Notes under the pieces: model-generated
Databases searched by the model: none
Seen by the model: the letters and a program-made list of their open reading frames with translations, nothing else
Told to the model about the DNA's origin: nothing
Virus record (IMG/VR): IMGVR_UViG_3300025118_000057
Location: 1 to 37,537 of that record
Direction: 5' to 3' (one strand)
Source of the DNA: a virus
DNA length: 37,537 bases
Position numbers and translations under genes: made by a program
Shown: positions 25,126-32,655 of the stretch, in pieces
Numbering within the stretch: position 1 is the first letter of the stretch
How the letters are laid out: each line of letters starts with the position of its first letter

Positions 25126-26361
25126 ATGGCATCACCAGCATTCAAGATCAACGGGAGCGCAACGCCTGCCTCAGTGGCTTCGGGGGGAGCTGTCACAGCA
25201 GTCCTAGACAGCATCGACGGGGTGGTAACCGTGGCGTGGTCGATCATCCGCACTGACGATACGTCAGCCACGACAGATTATACGTTGGTGCAAAGCGGGT
25301 CTGTCGGCCAGCAGTGCGCAACGACGGCACTAACAGACGGGAAGTCGGCAGCCCTTCAGTGCATTGTCAACGGAGGGATAGACCCACAAACGGGGCTCCC
25401 CTCAAGCACGATGACGGCCGTCGCGAAGTTCTACGTGCCCACAGCGACCGGCTACATGGTCCTCAACGCGGGGGAGTTCACAGACGGCAACAACGAATCT
25501 AGCTCCACCTTCGGAGCCGTCCTTCCGGTAAATTCATCCATCCGAGAGGCAGGGCTCGCCGGCCCCCCATCGGGAGCTGCTGGCGGTCAACTATCTGGTA
25601 CCTACCCAAACCCAAGTGTTGCTGGTCTAACAGAAACGTCTGGCCCAACAGCTCTTGCGTTGGGAGCAGTCGCTGACACTGAGTTCTTGGTCCGCTCCGG
25701 CGCAACTATCGTTGGATCTGCCGGACCTGCGCCAAGTGGAGCTGCTGGCGGTCAGCTCTCGGGAACATATCCCAACCCAGCAGTCGCTGGTTTAACAGAA
25801 ACGTCTGGCCCAACAGCTCTTGCGTTGGGAGCAGTCGCTGACACTGAGTTTCTGGTTCGCTCCGGCGCAACCATCGTGGGGTCTGCTGGACCTGCTCCAA
25901 GCGGCGCTGCCGGTGGCCAGCTCTCGGGGACGTACCCCAACCCAGCCGTGGCAGGGTTCACGGAGACATCCGGTCCAACCGCTTTGACAGTAGGAGCGAT
26001 TGCTGACGGTCAAACCGTCATGCGCAGCGGAGCCACCTTCATCGGCTCGTCGTTGATTACGATCACCCCTGTCGTCACTACGTTCACAACGAATTGCACG
26101 CTCGGGAGTGTCTTCTATATGACCATGACTGGTGGCGCGGATACCCTCGCCAACCCGACAGGGCTACAGAACGGCTCCACTTATGTTTGGGTTATTGAGC
26201 AGAACGGCGCAGGCGTTGGAACGCTGGCCTACGGCGCACTCTTCAAGTGGCCAGGCGGCACCGCGCACACCGTGACGGCTGTGGTCAGTGCCATCGATAT
26301 TGTTTCAGCCGTGTGCCGTGGCGGAAACCTTTACGCAGTAGGGAATGCGAACTTCTCATGA
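25126..26361 (+). CDS. Tail fibre protein with three 55-residue repeats
   Basis: The 411-residue protein has a beta-sandwich start (residues ~5-120, Ig-like with 'VVTVAWSIIRTDD'), then three tandem units that each contain GAAGGQLSGTYPNP and 'TETSGPTALALGAVADTEFLVRSGATIVG', and a beta end ('TTFTTNCTLGSVFYMTMTGGADTLANPTG'). 'G-G-x-L-x-G-T-Y-P-N-P' is a well known repeat of phage tail fibres and gives a collagen-like shaft. It lies at the fibre end of the structural operon. It probably extends from the baseplate and positions the LamG protein that follows. Confidence 0.8.
   Translation: MASPAFKINGSATPASVASGGAVTAVLDSIDGVVTVAWSIIRTDDTSATTDYTLVQSGSVGQQCATTALTDGKSAALQCIVNGGIDPQTGLPSSTMTAVAKFYVPTATGYMVLNAGEFTDGNNESSSTFGAVLPVNSSIREAGLAGPPSGAAGGQLSGTYPNPSVAGLTETSGPTALALGAVADTEFLVRSGATIVGSAGPAPSGAAGGQLSGTYPNPAVAGLTETSGPTALALGAVADTEFLVRSGATIVGSAGPAPSGAAGGQLSGTYPNPAVAGFTETSGPTALTVGAIADGQTVMRSGATFIGSSLITITPVVTTFTTNCTLGSVFYMTMTGGADTLANPTGLQNGSTYVWVIEQNGAGVGTLAYGALFKWPGGTAHTVTAVVSAIDIVSAVCRGGNLYAVGNANFS
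25567..26052 (+). repeat. 165-bp in-gene tandem repeat (three copies)
   Basis: Units begin at 25567, 25732 and 25897, each 165 bases (55 residues). Units one and two are nearly identical in DNA over long runs (the stretch from 'acagaaacgtctggcccaac' through 'cgctgacactgagtt' is shared), whereas unit three has diverged. This points to a recent duplication or gene conversion of the first two units, a common way for fibre length to change. Confidence 0.88.
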
Positions 26362-27881
26362 GCCCCCTACCTCACCCCGTTGGGCTTCTCGCCTCGTCCG
26401 CTGCCGCCCCCGCGTGGGCTAACGACTACTCTGGCTGGTTCGACGCGGGAGACGATTATCTCGAAGGCAGCACTACGCTTCTCAACTTCGATTCCACTGA
26501 CTCTTGGTCTGTAAACCTCTGGTGCCGCACGGACACTATATCGCAGAATGCGTACCTGGTATCGAAGATCGACGCGGCTGGAGTTAACGCTGGTTGGGGC
26601 GTGGGAATATATCAAGATCGGCCGATCATGGTCTTCATCCACGATCTGGGAGCCGGCTGGCAAGTCGAGCGCGGGGCAGCGCCGTCCACGGGCTACTTGT
26701 CGAACGATTGCTGGCACATGCTCACCTACACTTACGACGGCTCGGAAGACGTGACTGGAATGAAGATGTACGTCGATGGCGTAGAGGTGGGCTCCTACAC
26801 TAACTATGCGAACAACATCCAGAGCCCATCAACGAGCACAGGCGCGCTACTGGTCGGCAGTGAAGTCATAGCCAAGGGCTCGTCGTTCTACGGTGGATAC
26901 CTGGATGAGATTAGCGTCTACAATACTGAGCTGAGCGCTGGTAACGTTACAACCTTGTTCAACCTTCAGGATTATGCGCAGGGCAAAGCATACGACATCA
27001 GCGCTTTTGCCGGCATTCAAAGCTATTGGCAGATGGGCGATCACGCGAGCGACAGCTTCGCGGCGGGGGGCACAATCCACGACACGGCAGGTAGCAACAA
27101 TTTGACTTGCCGGAACACCGTCGTGGGCAACAAAAACACGTCGAACAGTTCCGAGTGGTCCAAACTCGTCAGTCTTGAGCTTGACGGCGTTGACGATTAC
27201 GCGAGCGCGCAAGCCCCCATGGTGATTGATCACAACACCGCATTCTCGATCTCGGCGTGGTTTAAGACCGGCGCTCCAAGCTACGCATGTATTCTCAGCA
27301 AGCAAGTCAATTGGGGAACGTATCGCGGCTGGAACCTATTTCTGCACAGCACGGGTGAGCTTCGACTTGAGATGACCAGCAGCGGCGCAAACTATCTCGA
27401 CGTTTATACCCTCGGCAATCAATACAACGATAGCGACTGGCATCACGTGCTTTGCACGTGTGATGGGACAGGGACAGCCGCCGGCATCACAATGTACGTT
27501 GACGGCGCGTCTGTCGCGCTCACTACGCTGAGCAACAACCTATCTGGCAACACGCTGCTTAATTCCGAAAACGTGCAGCTAGGGGCTCGCGGCAGCTTCC
27601 TTGCTGACATGTACTTCCCCGGCAACATCGACGAAGTGAGCGTCTACTCAGCTGCACTCACGGCCGGCGACGTCACGGCGATCTACAACGGCGGAACTCC
27701 TGTTGACATCTCGGCGCTCGCAGCAAGCTGGGCGCACATTCATACATGGTGGCGTCTTGGCGAGGGTCAGAACGACACCGGCAGAACGCCTGGGAAGATC
27801 GCAGCGGGTGGGACTCCGGCAAACTATCTACAGTGTTCAAATATTGCGAACGACCAGTTCGTCAATGATACTCCACCATGA
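26358..27881 (+). CDS. Adhesin with two LamG-like domains, fibre end
   Basis: I choose the ATG at 26358 (ATGA overlap with the fibre stop), 507 residues. Two LamG-like domains occupy about residues 25-215 and 270-470, each with 'WSVNLWCRTDT'/'FSISAWFKTG' strands, 'WHMLTYTYDG'/'WHHVLCTCDG', 'MYVDG' and a closing 'DEISVYNTELSA'/'DEVSVYSAALTA'. They resemble the three domains in the gene at 3399-5654, so the phage carries five such lectin-like domains on two proteins. Its place after the fibre suggests it is a receptor-binding tip. No catalytic motif seen. Confidence 0.8.
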   Translation: MSPLPHPVGLLASSAAAPAWANDYSGWFDAGDDYLEGSTTLLNFDSTDSWSVNLWCRTDTISQNAYLVSKIDAAGVNAGWGVGIYQDRPIMVFIHDLGAGWQVERGAAPSTGYLSNDCWHMLTYTYDGSEDVTGMKMYVDGVEVGSYTNYANNIQSPSTSTGALLVGSEVIAKGSSFYGGYLDEISVYNTELSAGNVTTLFNLQDYAQGKAYDISAFAGIQSYWQMGDHASDSFAAGGTIHDTAGSNNLTCRNTVVGNKNTSNSSEWSKLVSLELDGVDDYASAQAPMVIDHNTAFSISAWFKTGAPSYACILSKQVNWGTYRGWNLFLHSTGELRLEMTSSGANYLDVYTLGNQYNDSDWHHVLCTCDGTGTAAGITMYVDGASVALTTLSNNLSGNTLLNSENVQLGARGSFLADMYFPGNIDEVSVYSAALTAGDVTAIYNGGTPVDISALAASWAHIHTWWRLGEGQNDTGRTPGKIAAGGTPANYLQCSNIANDQFVNDTPP

Positions 27882-27896
27882 GCTGGTTAAGAAAAA

Positions 27897-28250
27897 ATGA
27901 GCGATGTTCTTTCACAACTGGGTTTGGCGGGGGCCATAATCTCAGCAACGATTATTTTGTTGCGTGAGATTAGAAAAAACCAAGCACCACACATACCGCC
28001 ACCGCCTGTGCTTCCGCACGTCGATACGTCGCCCAAGCAGACGATTAAGCCAGCTTCGGCAAATGGGCGCGTCCAGAGGCTAGAGGACAGGACAGAGAGC
28101 AGGTTCGAGCGTATTGAGGGTAAAATACAAGCTCAAACAGTCCAGCTCGACTGCATGACGAAAGAGCAATTTCAGACACGCTCGCTCGTAGAGCGCCAAG
28201 GTGGTAAACTTGATGCAATACTTGAAGTATTGAAGCACAAAAAGGATTGA
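27897..28250 (+). CDS. Membrane-anchored coiled-coil protein, lysis region (spanin or holin accessory)
   Basis: The 117-residue protein has one N-terminal membrane helix (residues ~5-23, 'QLGLAGAIISATIILLREI'), a Pro-rich linker (APHIPPPPVLP) and a coiled coil ('RVQRLEDRTESRFERIEGKIQAQTVQLDCM') that ends in a basic tail. One membrane segment plus periplasmic-type coiled coil is the shape of inner-membrane spanins, but holin-associated proteins can look alike. It begins the lysis block and is followed by a holin-like gene and a lipoprotein gene. Confidence 0.65.
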   Translation: MSDVLSQLGLAGAIISATIILLREIRKNQAPHIPPPPVLPHVDTSPKQTIKPASANGRVQRLEDRTESRFERIEGKIQAQTVQLDCMTKEQFQTRSLVERQGGKLDAILEVLKHKKD

Positions 28251-28254
28251 GAAG

Positions 28255-28434
28255 ATGAAACCGTTTTACAAGTCTCGTAAGTTTTGGACAGCCATTATCA
28301 CTGCCACGTGTACTGTGATCGCTTATTACAAGAACCCAGATCTAGCTAAGATGCTGGCCGCTGTCGGAGCCACCCTCATCGGTGGCTTTGGGCTAGAAGA
28401 CCACGGAAAAGCTAAAGCATCCCTTGGTGAGTGA
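28255..28434 (+). CDS. Holin-like small membrane protein (59 residues)
   Basis: A 59-residue frame starts at an ATG with GAG/GGA signals just upstream and fits the gap between two lysis genes. The product starts 'MKPFYKSRKFWTAIITATCT' and ends with 'AAVGATLIGGFGLEDHGKAKAS'. The 'SRKFW-x-A-x-I' start, two hydrophobic helices and 'G-x-G-x-x-D' end are a common small phage holin pattern. It would make the pores that let the endolysin reach the cell wall. Short length keeps this at moderate confidence. Confidence 0.68.
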   Translation: MKPFYKSRKFWTAIITATCTVIAYYKNPDLAKMLAAVGATLIGGFGLEDHGKAKASLGE

Positions 28435-28444
28435 GGAGATAGAG

Positions 28445-28873
28445 GTGTCAATCGTGTTTCTGCGTATGGGTAAGATCATCCTTCTTGTCGGCTTGATGCT
28501 CATTGTGGCGGGGTGCCTCCCGTCGCAGCTGAAGACAGCTACACTTACCGCAAACTCGATTGCCACCTTTGCCGATGCCACACATGACGTGCTTGCGTTT
28601 CAATACAAGAGCGAGCAGGAAGAATGTGTTCAGTCGGCAACCAAAAAAGAAGAGGCCATCTTCTGCGTCTCCGATGTTCGCAAGAAGTACAAGCCAGCCT
28701 GGGACTACTACAAGAGGCTAAGGCGAGCGTGGATACTGCTGGGCTCAGCAATCCAGGCTGCGAAGATAATGAAAGACCCCAACGACCCAAGGCTAATCCC
28801 GGCACTTGCAGAGGTTGTTAAAGCACAAGAGGGGTTCAAGGATGTTACTGAAGCGCTGGAGGTGGCACAATGA
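28445..28873 (+). CDS. Lipoprotein, lysis region (outer-membrane spanin candidate)
   Basis: The frame is open from a TTG at 28424, but I prefer the GTG at 28445, six bases after a GAGGAG ribosome-binding site; an ATG at 28466 is another option. The product has a short signal peptide ending in the lipobox 'LMLIVAGC' so it should be lipid-anchored, which points to a Gram-negative host. The ~120-residue mature part is helical and charged ('KKYKPAWDYYKRLRRAWILLGSAIQAAKIM'). It is longer than typical Rz1-type spanins. Confidence 0.72.
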   Translation: MSIVFLRMGKIILLVGLMLIVAGCLPSQLKTATLTANSIATFADATHDVLAFQYKSEQEECVQSATKKEEAIFCVSDVRKKYKPAWDYYKRLRRAWILLGSAIQAAKIMKDPNDPRLIPALAEVVKAQEGFKDVTEALEVAQ

Positions 28874-29067
28874 ATCCGCTTGGATGGGTAACCCTGTTTG
28901 CAAACTTCGCAGGTGTTGCGAAAGATCTTGTTGACCAGTTTGCAGAAAAACATCCTGAGCTTAGAGCTGAGCCAAAAGAGCCAAAAGACGCTCAAATAGA
29001 TAATGTGATTGATGAGATGATCCAGTCGAAGTTCCCGAAAGAAGATTCGACAGATCACGAAAGTTGA
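28870..29067 (+). CDS. Small lysis-region protein, function unknown
   Basis: The 65-residue protein starts with an ATGA overlap on the lipoprotein stop. It has a mildly hydrophobic start ('NPLGWVTLFANFAGVAKDLVDQF') and a charged, Lys/Glu/Asp-rich tail. The N-terminal part is too polar to be a clear membrane helix, but could be an amphipathic helix. It may help the holin or spanins. No family recognised. Confidence 0.6.
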   Translation: MNPLGWVTLFANFAGVAKDLVDQFAEKHPELRAEPKEPKDAQIDNVIDEMIQSKFPKEDSTDHES

Positions 29068-29104
29068 CACAGAACGCTAAAGTACGACAAACTGCCGAAC
29101 CTAT

Positions 29105-29641
29105 ATGGTTCGTAGCATTGCGGTAATTGCTTGGGCGATTGGATTAAGCCAACCGTCACTTCCTCAGACCACCAAGACTTCTTATGCGAAGGTGGTCAAA
29201 GAGGTTTCTAAGAAGCACAAGATAGATCCATTCACAATCGTGGCCATTGGGTGGCACGAGAGTAGGTGGCGCTCGGTTGTCTCAAAGGACGGCGAGGACT
29301 ACGGGATTATGCAGATCCGAGCGCGGTACTCCAAGGGGTGCCGTAAAGACCTCAAGTCGAAGTCTTGCGCTCAAGCGAAGGCAAGACTGCTCAATCCGCA
29401 CTACAACATTCGACGTGCCGCGAACCACATCAACGAATGGAGAAAGACATGTCGGAAACTGACTCGGCGGCCAGCGTTATTTCATCGGTGGCTTCACGGC
29501 TACGGCGGGATGGGAAACCTGAAGAGGGGGATCATATGCGGCCAGAAGAAGAGGCGGGGCAAGTGGCGCGACTTACCAAAACGGAAGTTGCTGCTACGAA
29601 TCATGAACTATCGCAAAATGCTCATCCGCAAACAGCCGTGA
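29105..29641 (+). CDS. Secreted lytic transglycosylase (SLT-type lysozyme fold)
   Basis: The 178-residue protein has an N-terminal hydrophobic stretch (residues 3-20) that may act as a signal peptide. The catalytic core shows Glu52 in 'GWHESRW', followed by 'DYGIMQIRARY' at 66-75 and 'NPHYNIRRAANHI' at 97-109, the three motifs of SLT transglycosylases. It cleaves the glycan strands of peptidoglycan. It lies between lysis proteins and the amidase, so it is a second muralytic enzyme. The C-terminal third is very basic (KKRRGKWRDLPKRKLLLR). Its end is overlapped by the next gene in another frame. Confidence 0.82.
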   Translation: MVRSIAVIAWAIGLSQPSLPQTTKTSYAKVVKEVSKKHKIDPFTIVAIGWHESRWRSVVSKDGEDYGIMQIRARYSKGCRKDLKSKSCAQAKARLLNPHYNIRRAANHINEWRKTCRKLTRRPALFHRWLHGYGGMGNLKRGIICGQKKRRGKWRDLPKRKLLLRIMNYRKMLIRKQP

Positions 29642-29850
29642 AGCCTAGCTGGGGCTCCAATGCCAGCTTGCCACTGAGCGAAGTTGAGCGAGCCATCCTG
29701 CGCAGGGTGCAGGTGATGGGTGACGCGGTTGGGAAACAAGATGTACCACCCGATATCGTTGACTTCATGAGTCGAGCAAAGGTTGTATTCCTCGACCACA
29801 ACAACCAGCGGGTTTCTTTTTCTCGCGTGGTGATAGCTTGGGAGGAATGA
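29449..29850 (+). CDS. Overlapping small protein, function unknown
   Basis: I place the start at ATG 29449 (GGAG six bases upstream), inside the transglycosylase gene and out of frame with it; 133 residues. An ATG at 29536 with a strong GAGGGGG site is an alternative and would shorten the overlap to 106 bases. The part beyond the overlap ('LPLSEVERAILRRVQVMGDAVGKQDVPPDIVDFMSRAKVVFLDHNNQRVSFSRVVIAWEE', landmarks only) looks like a compact helical-beta domain, supporting a real gene. No family recognised. Confidence 0.58.
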   Translation: MSETDSAASVISSVASRLRRDGKPEEGDHMRPEEEAGQVARLTKTEVAATNHELSQNAHPQTAVKPSWGSNASLPLSEVERAILRRVQVMGDAVGKQDVPPDIVDFMSRAKVVFLDHNNQRVSFSRVVIAWEE

Positions 29851-29853
29851 GCA

Positions 29854-30270
29854 ATGGATGAGATTGTTATGTCAGTTGCGTCCTTCATGATGGGCGTTTC
29901 AGCGTTCCTTGTCTCAAGGTACCTTTATGGCCACTTTGCCACAGCTGGTCTGCCGAAAGACATGATGCAGTGGCACGCGGAGGTTGAGCATGCCTGCTGC
30001 GAGGTCATTCGAGCCCGGATCTACGTGGCAGAGTGCGAGAAGCGGCTCATGGACCTATCGGGCACCGTGCCAGCCGACTTTAACGCAACCCTGTTTGCTG
30101 CTCCTGAGCTTGCTAAGATTACTGAGGATGCTCTAGTTCGACGAGCCGAGGCCGATGGCGTCTTCCCAGAAAGACGGTTTGACGACGTTAAGCCACTGCC
30201 AGATAACGTGGTTACTGTTGATAATCACGAGTGGGTAGCTGGCCAGTTGCTCAAGAAAGTAGGATCATGA
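29854..30270 (+). CDS. Single-pass membrane protein, lysis region
   Basis: The 138-residue protein has one N-terminal membrane helix (residues ~3-26, 'IVMSVASFMMGVSAFLVSRYLYG') and a ~110-residue cytoplasmic or periplasmic helical domain with 'EVEHACCEVIRARIYVAECEKRLMDL'. Three Cys residues lie in the helix region. The membrane anchor next to the amidase suggests a role in holin timing or in spanin action. It overlaps the amidase start with ATGA. Confidence 0.6.
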   Translation: MDEIVMSVASFMMGVSAFLVSRYLYGHFATAGLPKDMMQWHAEVEHACCEVIRARIYVAECEKRLMDLSGTVPADFNATLFAAPELAKITEDALVRRAEADGVFPERRFDDVKPLPDNVVTVDNHEWVAGQLLKKVGS

Positions 30271-31832
30271 AGGGCAGCGTTTTCATTAAAGCTCTACCTA
30301 AAGAAGCGGGGCAAGACAGGGAAGATGCCATTCTCCAAGCCGTTAACGCGGGGCATGCCATCGTGTGCTTCACGCCGCTGGAAATTTCAGAGGGAGGACA
30401 CACTCTTCGCCTGGATGTCGCTATGGATGCGGTTAAGATCGGAGAGCAAGGGGATTGCGTCAGGGTCGCAGCCAATTCGCTTACGCAGCAAAAGATTGCC
30501 GATCATCTCGGGTGCCTACTTCCGACTGCTAAGATCTGCGACCTCATCTGGAAGCGAGTCTTAGACGGCAACGGGGTCAAGCTCACTCCACACACCCAAA
30601 CTCCTGATAGCCACATGTCTGATACGAACAGATTCGTGGAACACAGTGAGGCCATCGACAAGCAGCGCGACGGCAGGTGTGGACTTCTGTGGCCAGTCGG
30701 CAAGGTATTTGCGCTCAGCAAGAAGGTAACCCCAGGTAAGTGCGCGAATTATGGTTGGCATGTCACGAGTGGTAGCAAGTTCTCAGGTGTGACCCCAGGT
30801 GTCATAGTGCTACAGCCCCTAGCCACAGCACACTCGGATACATTCACGGACTACAGCCAGCTGTGTGGCGGTCTGGTGAAAAAGGTATGTTACTTGGATG
30901 GTGAAGAAACCGATCTTGCTCAGGTACTAAAAGACCCAAGTTTGTGCAAACTGGTTAGTACAGAAGGTCCACTAGATGCCTTTATGTACCGGAAGTCGCC
31001 AAAGCCAGAAGAGCCCGTCACTCCAGATACTCCCGATTGGCGCTCACCGCTCAAGAAGGGGATGCAGGGAAGCGATGTTGCTCGAATGCAGGCGCTTCTC
31101 ATCTCGGCTGGATATGGCCTTGACCCCTACGGTGCAGATGGCGACTTCGGCAACTTGACCGAGATGAAAGTAAAAGACTTTCAAGCGAACGAGGGCTTGG
31201 TTGTCGATGGCATTGTAGGCTCTAAGACGATGGCAGCTCTTCAGGGAGCACCAGAAACGATGCCGTCACCCCCACCAAGTGGAACCGGTGACGATACGAT
31301 ATCCGACTTGGTTGATGTGTTTATCGAAGCGCGCAACTACACGAAAGTATCAAGAACTGATATCCGAGGAGTTGTTTGCCACAGCACCGAATCTGGACCC
31401 GATAGCGCACTCGCTGTCAGCCGCTGGTTCTCAGGTCCGTCTGCCCCAAAGGCAAGCGCTCACTTTGTTATTGACCGCAACAACACCGTCCAGTGCGTTC
31501 CAATCCCAGCAGTTGCCTGGGCAGCTCCGGGGGCAAATCGCCACTTCGTTCAGATCGAGCATTGCGGATATGCAATGAAGAGCAAGTGGCTGGAAGAGGA
31601 GTCAGAAACCCTGCACCGGAGCGCCAAAGTGATCGCTGCGATCTGCCGAGAGTACGACATCCCAGTTGAGTTCCTAAACGAAGCCGACCTGAAGGCCGGT
31701 AAAAAAGGGATCACTACTCACTACCGAGTGACCAACGCATTCAAGAAAAGTACCCACGTAGACCCCGGTGGCCCCGAAGACAGGAACTGGCCGCTTTCTG
31801 AGTTCCTTGACATGATTAGAACGTACCTTTAA
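30267..31832 (+). CDS. Endolysin: unknown N-terminal domain + peptidoglycan-binding domain + N-acetylmuramoyl-L-alanine amidase
   Basis: The ATG at 30267 overlaps the previous stop (ATGA), 521 residues. The C-terminal amidase_2 domain (~350-521) has His372 ('VVCHSTES'), 'VQIEHCG' with Glu431, His485 ('THYRV') and 'HVDPGG' at 497-502, the zinc ligand pattern of this family, which cuts the amide bond between muramic acid and peptide. Residues ~257-327 form a PG_binding_1 repeat ('GSDVARMQALL', 'DGDFGNLTEMKVKDFQ', 'DGIVGSKTMAAL'). The first ~240 residues are a separate domain with 'IADHLGCLLPTAKICDLIW', 'NYGWH', 'TDYSQ' and 'LVSTEGPL', unlike any lysin domain I know. It is the last rightward late gene before a terminator. 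Confidence 0.88.
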   Translation: MKGSVFIKALPKEAGQDREDAILQAVNAGHAIVCFTPLEISEGGHTLRLDVAMDAVKIGEQGDCVRVAANSLTQQKIADHLGCLLPTAKICDLIWKRVLDGNGVKLTPHTQTPDSHMSDTNRFVEHSEAIDKQRDGRCGLLWPVGKVFALSKKVTPGKCANYGWHVTSGSKFSGVTPGVIVLQPLATAHSDTFTDYSQLCGGLVKKVCYLDGEETDLAQVLKDPSLCKLVSTEGPLDAFMYRKSPKPEEPVTPDTPDWRSPLKKGMQGSDVARMQALLISAGYGLDPYGADGDFGNLTEMKVKDFQANEGLVVDGIVGSKTMAALQGAPETMPSPPPSGTGDDTISDLVDVFIEARNYTKVSRTDIRGVVCHSTESGPDSALAVSRWFSGPSAPKASAHFVIDRNNTVQCVPIPAVAWAAPGANRHFVQIEHCGYAMKSKWLEEESETLHRSAKVIAAICREYDIPVEFLNEADLKAGKKGITTHYRVTNAFKKSTHVDPGGPEDRNWPLSEFLDMIRTYL

Positions 31833-31852
31833 AATCTACGTCCCCCTATAGA

Positions 31853-31884
31853 GTCCGTGCGGATTTCCCGTGCGGGCTTTTTTT
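31853..31884 (+). terminator. Rho-independent terminator ending the late operon
   Basis: A 10-bp stem (GTCCGTGCGG / CCGTGCGGGC, with G-T pairs) around an ATTTC loop is followed by seven T residues, 20 bases after the amidase stop. The T run includes the complement of the TAA stop of the leftward gene ending at 31883, so the two converging transcription units share these bases. It should stop the rightward late transcript. Confidence 0.88.
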
Positions 31885-32122
31885 ATTCCATGGGGTCGAG
31901 CAAAACTTCGTTAGCGCCATATAGTTCCACAATGCGATTCACAACCGTATGCAGTTCGTCAACCATATCTTCAAGGTTGGTTGCTGGCAGCCAGGTGGGA
32001 ACAATGGCAATAAAAATCTGACGCCTCATTTCTGCGGCCAGGTTCTCCTTGGCTCTAATCTTCTCCATCTCAATCCGGTGGCGGGCGCCAATGGTTTCTT
32101 GTCTCATCTCTGTTTCTTTCAT
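31883..32122 (-). CDS. Small charged helical protein, function unknown
   Basis: The last gene of the leftward operon, 79 residues. It begins with a charged helix ('ETEMRQETIGARHRIEMEKIRAKENLAAEMRRQ') and goes on to a second helix ('NLEDMVDELHTVVNRIVELYGANEVLL'). No ribosome-binding site stands out. Its stop codon lies within the T run of the late terminator. No family recognised. Confidence 0.55.
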   Translation of the reverse strand: MKETEMRQETIGARHRIEMEKIRAKENLAAEMRRQIFIAIVPTWLPATNLEDMVDELHTVVNRIVELYGANEVLLDPME

Positions 32123-32144
32123 GGTCTTTCAGCCAGCCTCGTTC

Positions 32145-32435
32145 CTACAGGTCGCCAAAGTCGAGCTGATGAGTCTCGCTCTTATTCGGTTCGCTCTTAT
32201 TCGGCATCGACTCTAGGTCAACAATAAGCAGGTCCTTTGGGATATACCTGCCGCCAGTGGTCTTGCAGCTTGTGCATTCTAGGGCTGGGCGCACTATCCC
32301 ATTTGACATTGTTTCTTTGACAGCTATGCAGTCGCGGCTTGAGCAGTTCGGACATGTCCGGTGCTTGCCAAACCATATCCTACGCTTCAAAACGCGAACG
32401 GTATCGGCGTCTAGGTCATCTCTGTTCGCAATCAT
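32145..32435 (-). CDS. Zinc-ribbon small protein
   Basis: I choose the ATG at 32435; upstream in-frame TTG and GTG starts exist next to a GAGGAGG site, so the start is uncertain. The ~96-residue product has 'CPNCSSRDC' followed ~25 residues later by 'ECTSCKTTGG', a four-Cys zinc ribbon that may bind DNA, RNA or protein. The C-terminal end carries a short duplication (NKSEPNKSE) from a 15-base tandem repeat. Operon context suggests an early phage regulator or accessory. Confidence 0.6.
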   Translation of the reverse strand: MIANRDDLDADTVRVLKRRIWFGKHRTCPNCSSRDCIAVKETMSNGIVRPALECTSCKTTGGRYIPKDLLIVDLESMPNKSEPNKSETHQLDFGDL

Positions 32436-32655
32436 AGCAATCACTCGCCTCCTCAAAAATTAACTGTTCTTTTTCTACCCACCACTGCCTAGCCCAGACA
32501 TACGACTTCTGGCCACGTGCAAGTTCGTCACCATCCTTGATGACGCTGCGTGGAACCCAGATCCAATCGCCGTCATCGCCTTTGAGCATGACGGCTTTTT
32601 TTGTAGCTTGTATGACATCCCATAGGCCACACGGGATGTAGTCACTTCGACTCAC
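32416..32655 (-). CDS. Small Trp-rich protein, function unknown
   Basis: The 79-residue protein has six Trp residues, including 'DWIWVPRSVIKDGDEL' and 'YVWARQWWVEKEQ', and a C-terminal 'CYDC'. Similar 'IxVPxSxI-D' strands occur in small phage proteins found with SSBs and recombination genes. It overlaps the preceding leftward gene's stop by ATGA. Function unknown; the Cys pair at the end might bind a metal with a partner. Confidence 0.6.
   Translation of the reverse strand: MSRSDYIPCGLWDVIQATKKAVMLKGDDGDWIWVPRSVIKDGDELARGQKSYVWARQWWVEKEQLIFEEASDCYDCEQR

Noticed and set aside
29064-29104. A TTGACA box before the transglycosylase gene as a late promoter
   Set aside because: At 17 bases from TTGACA the -10 position reads ACAAAC, and no better box is in range. 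The gap is only 37 bases inside a continuous operon.
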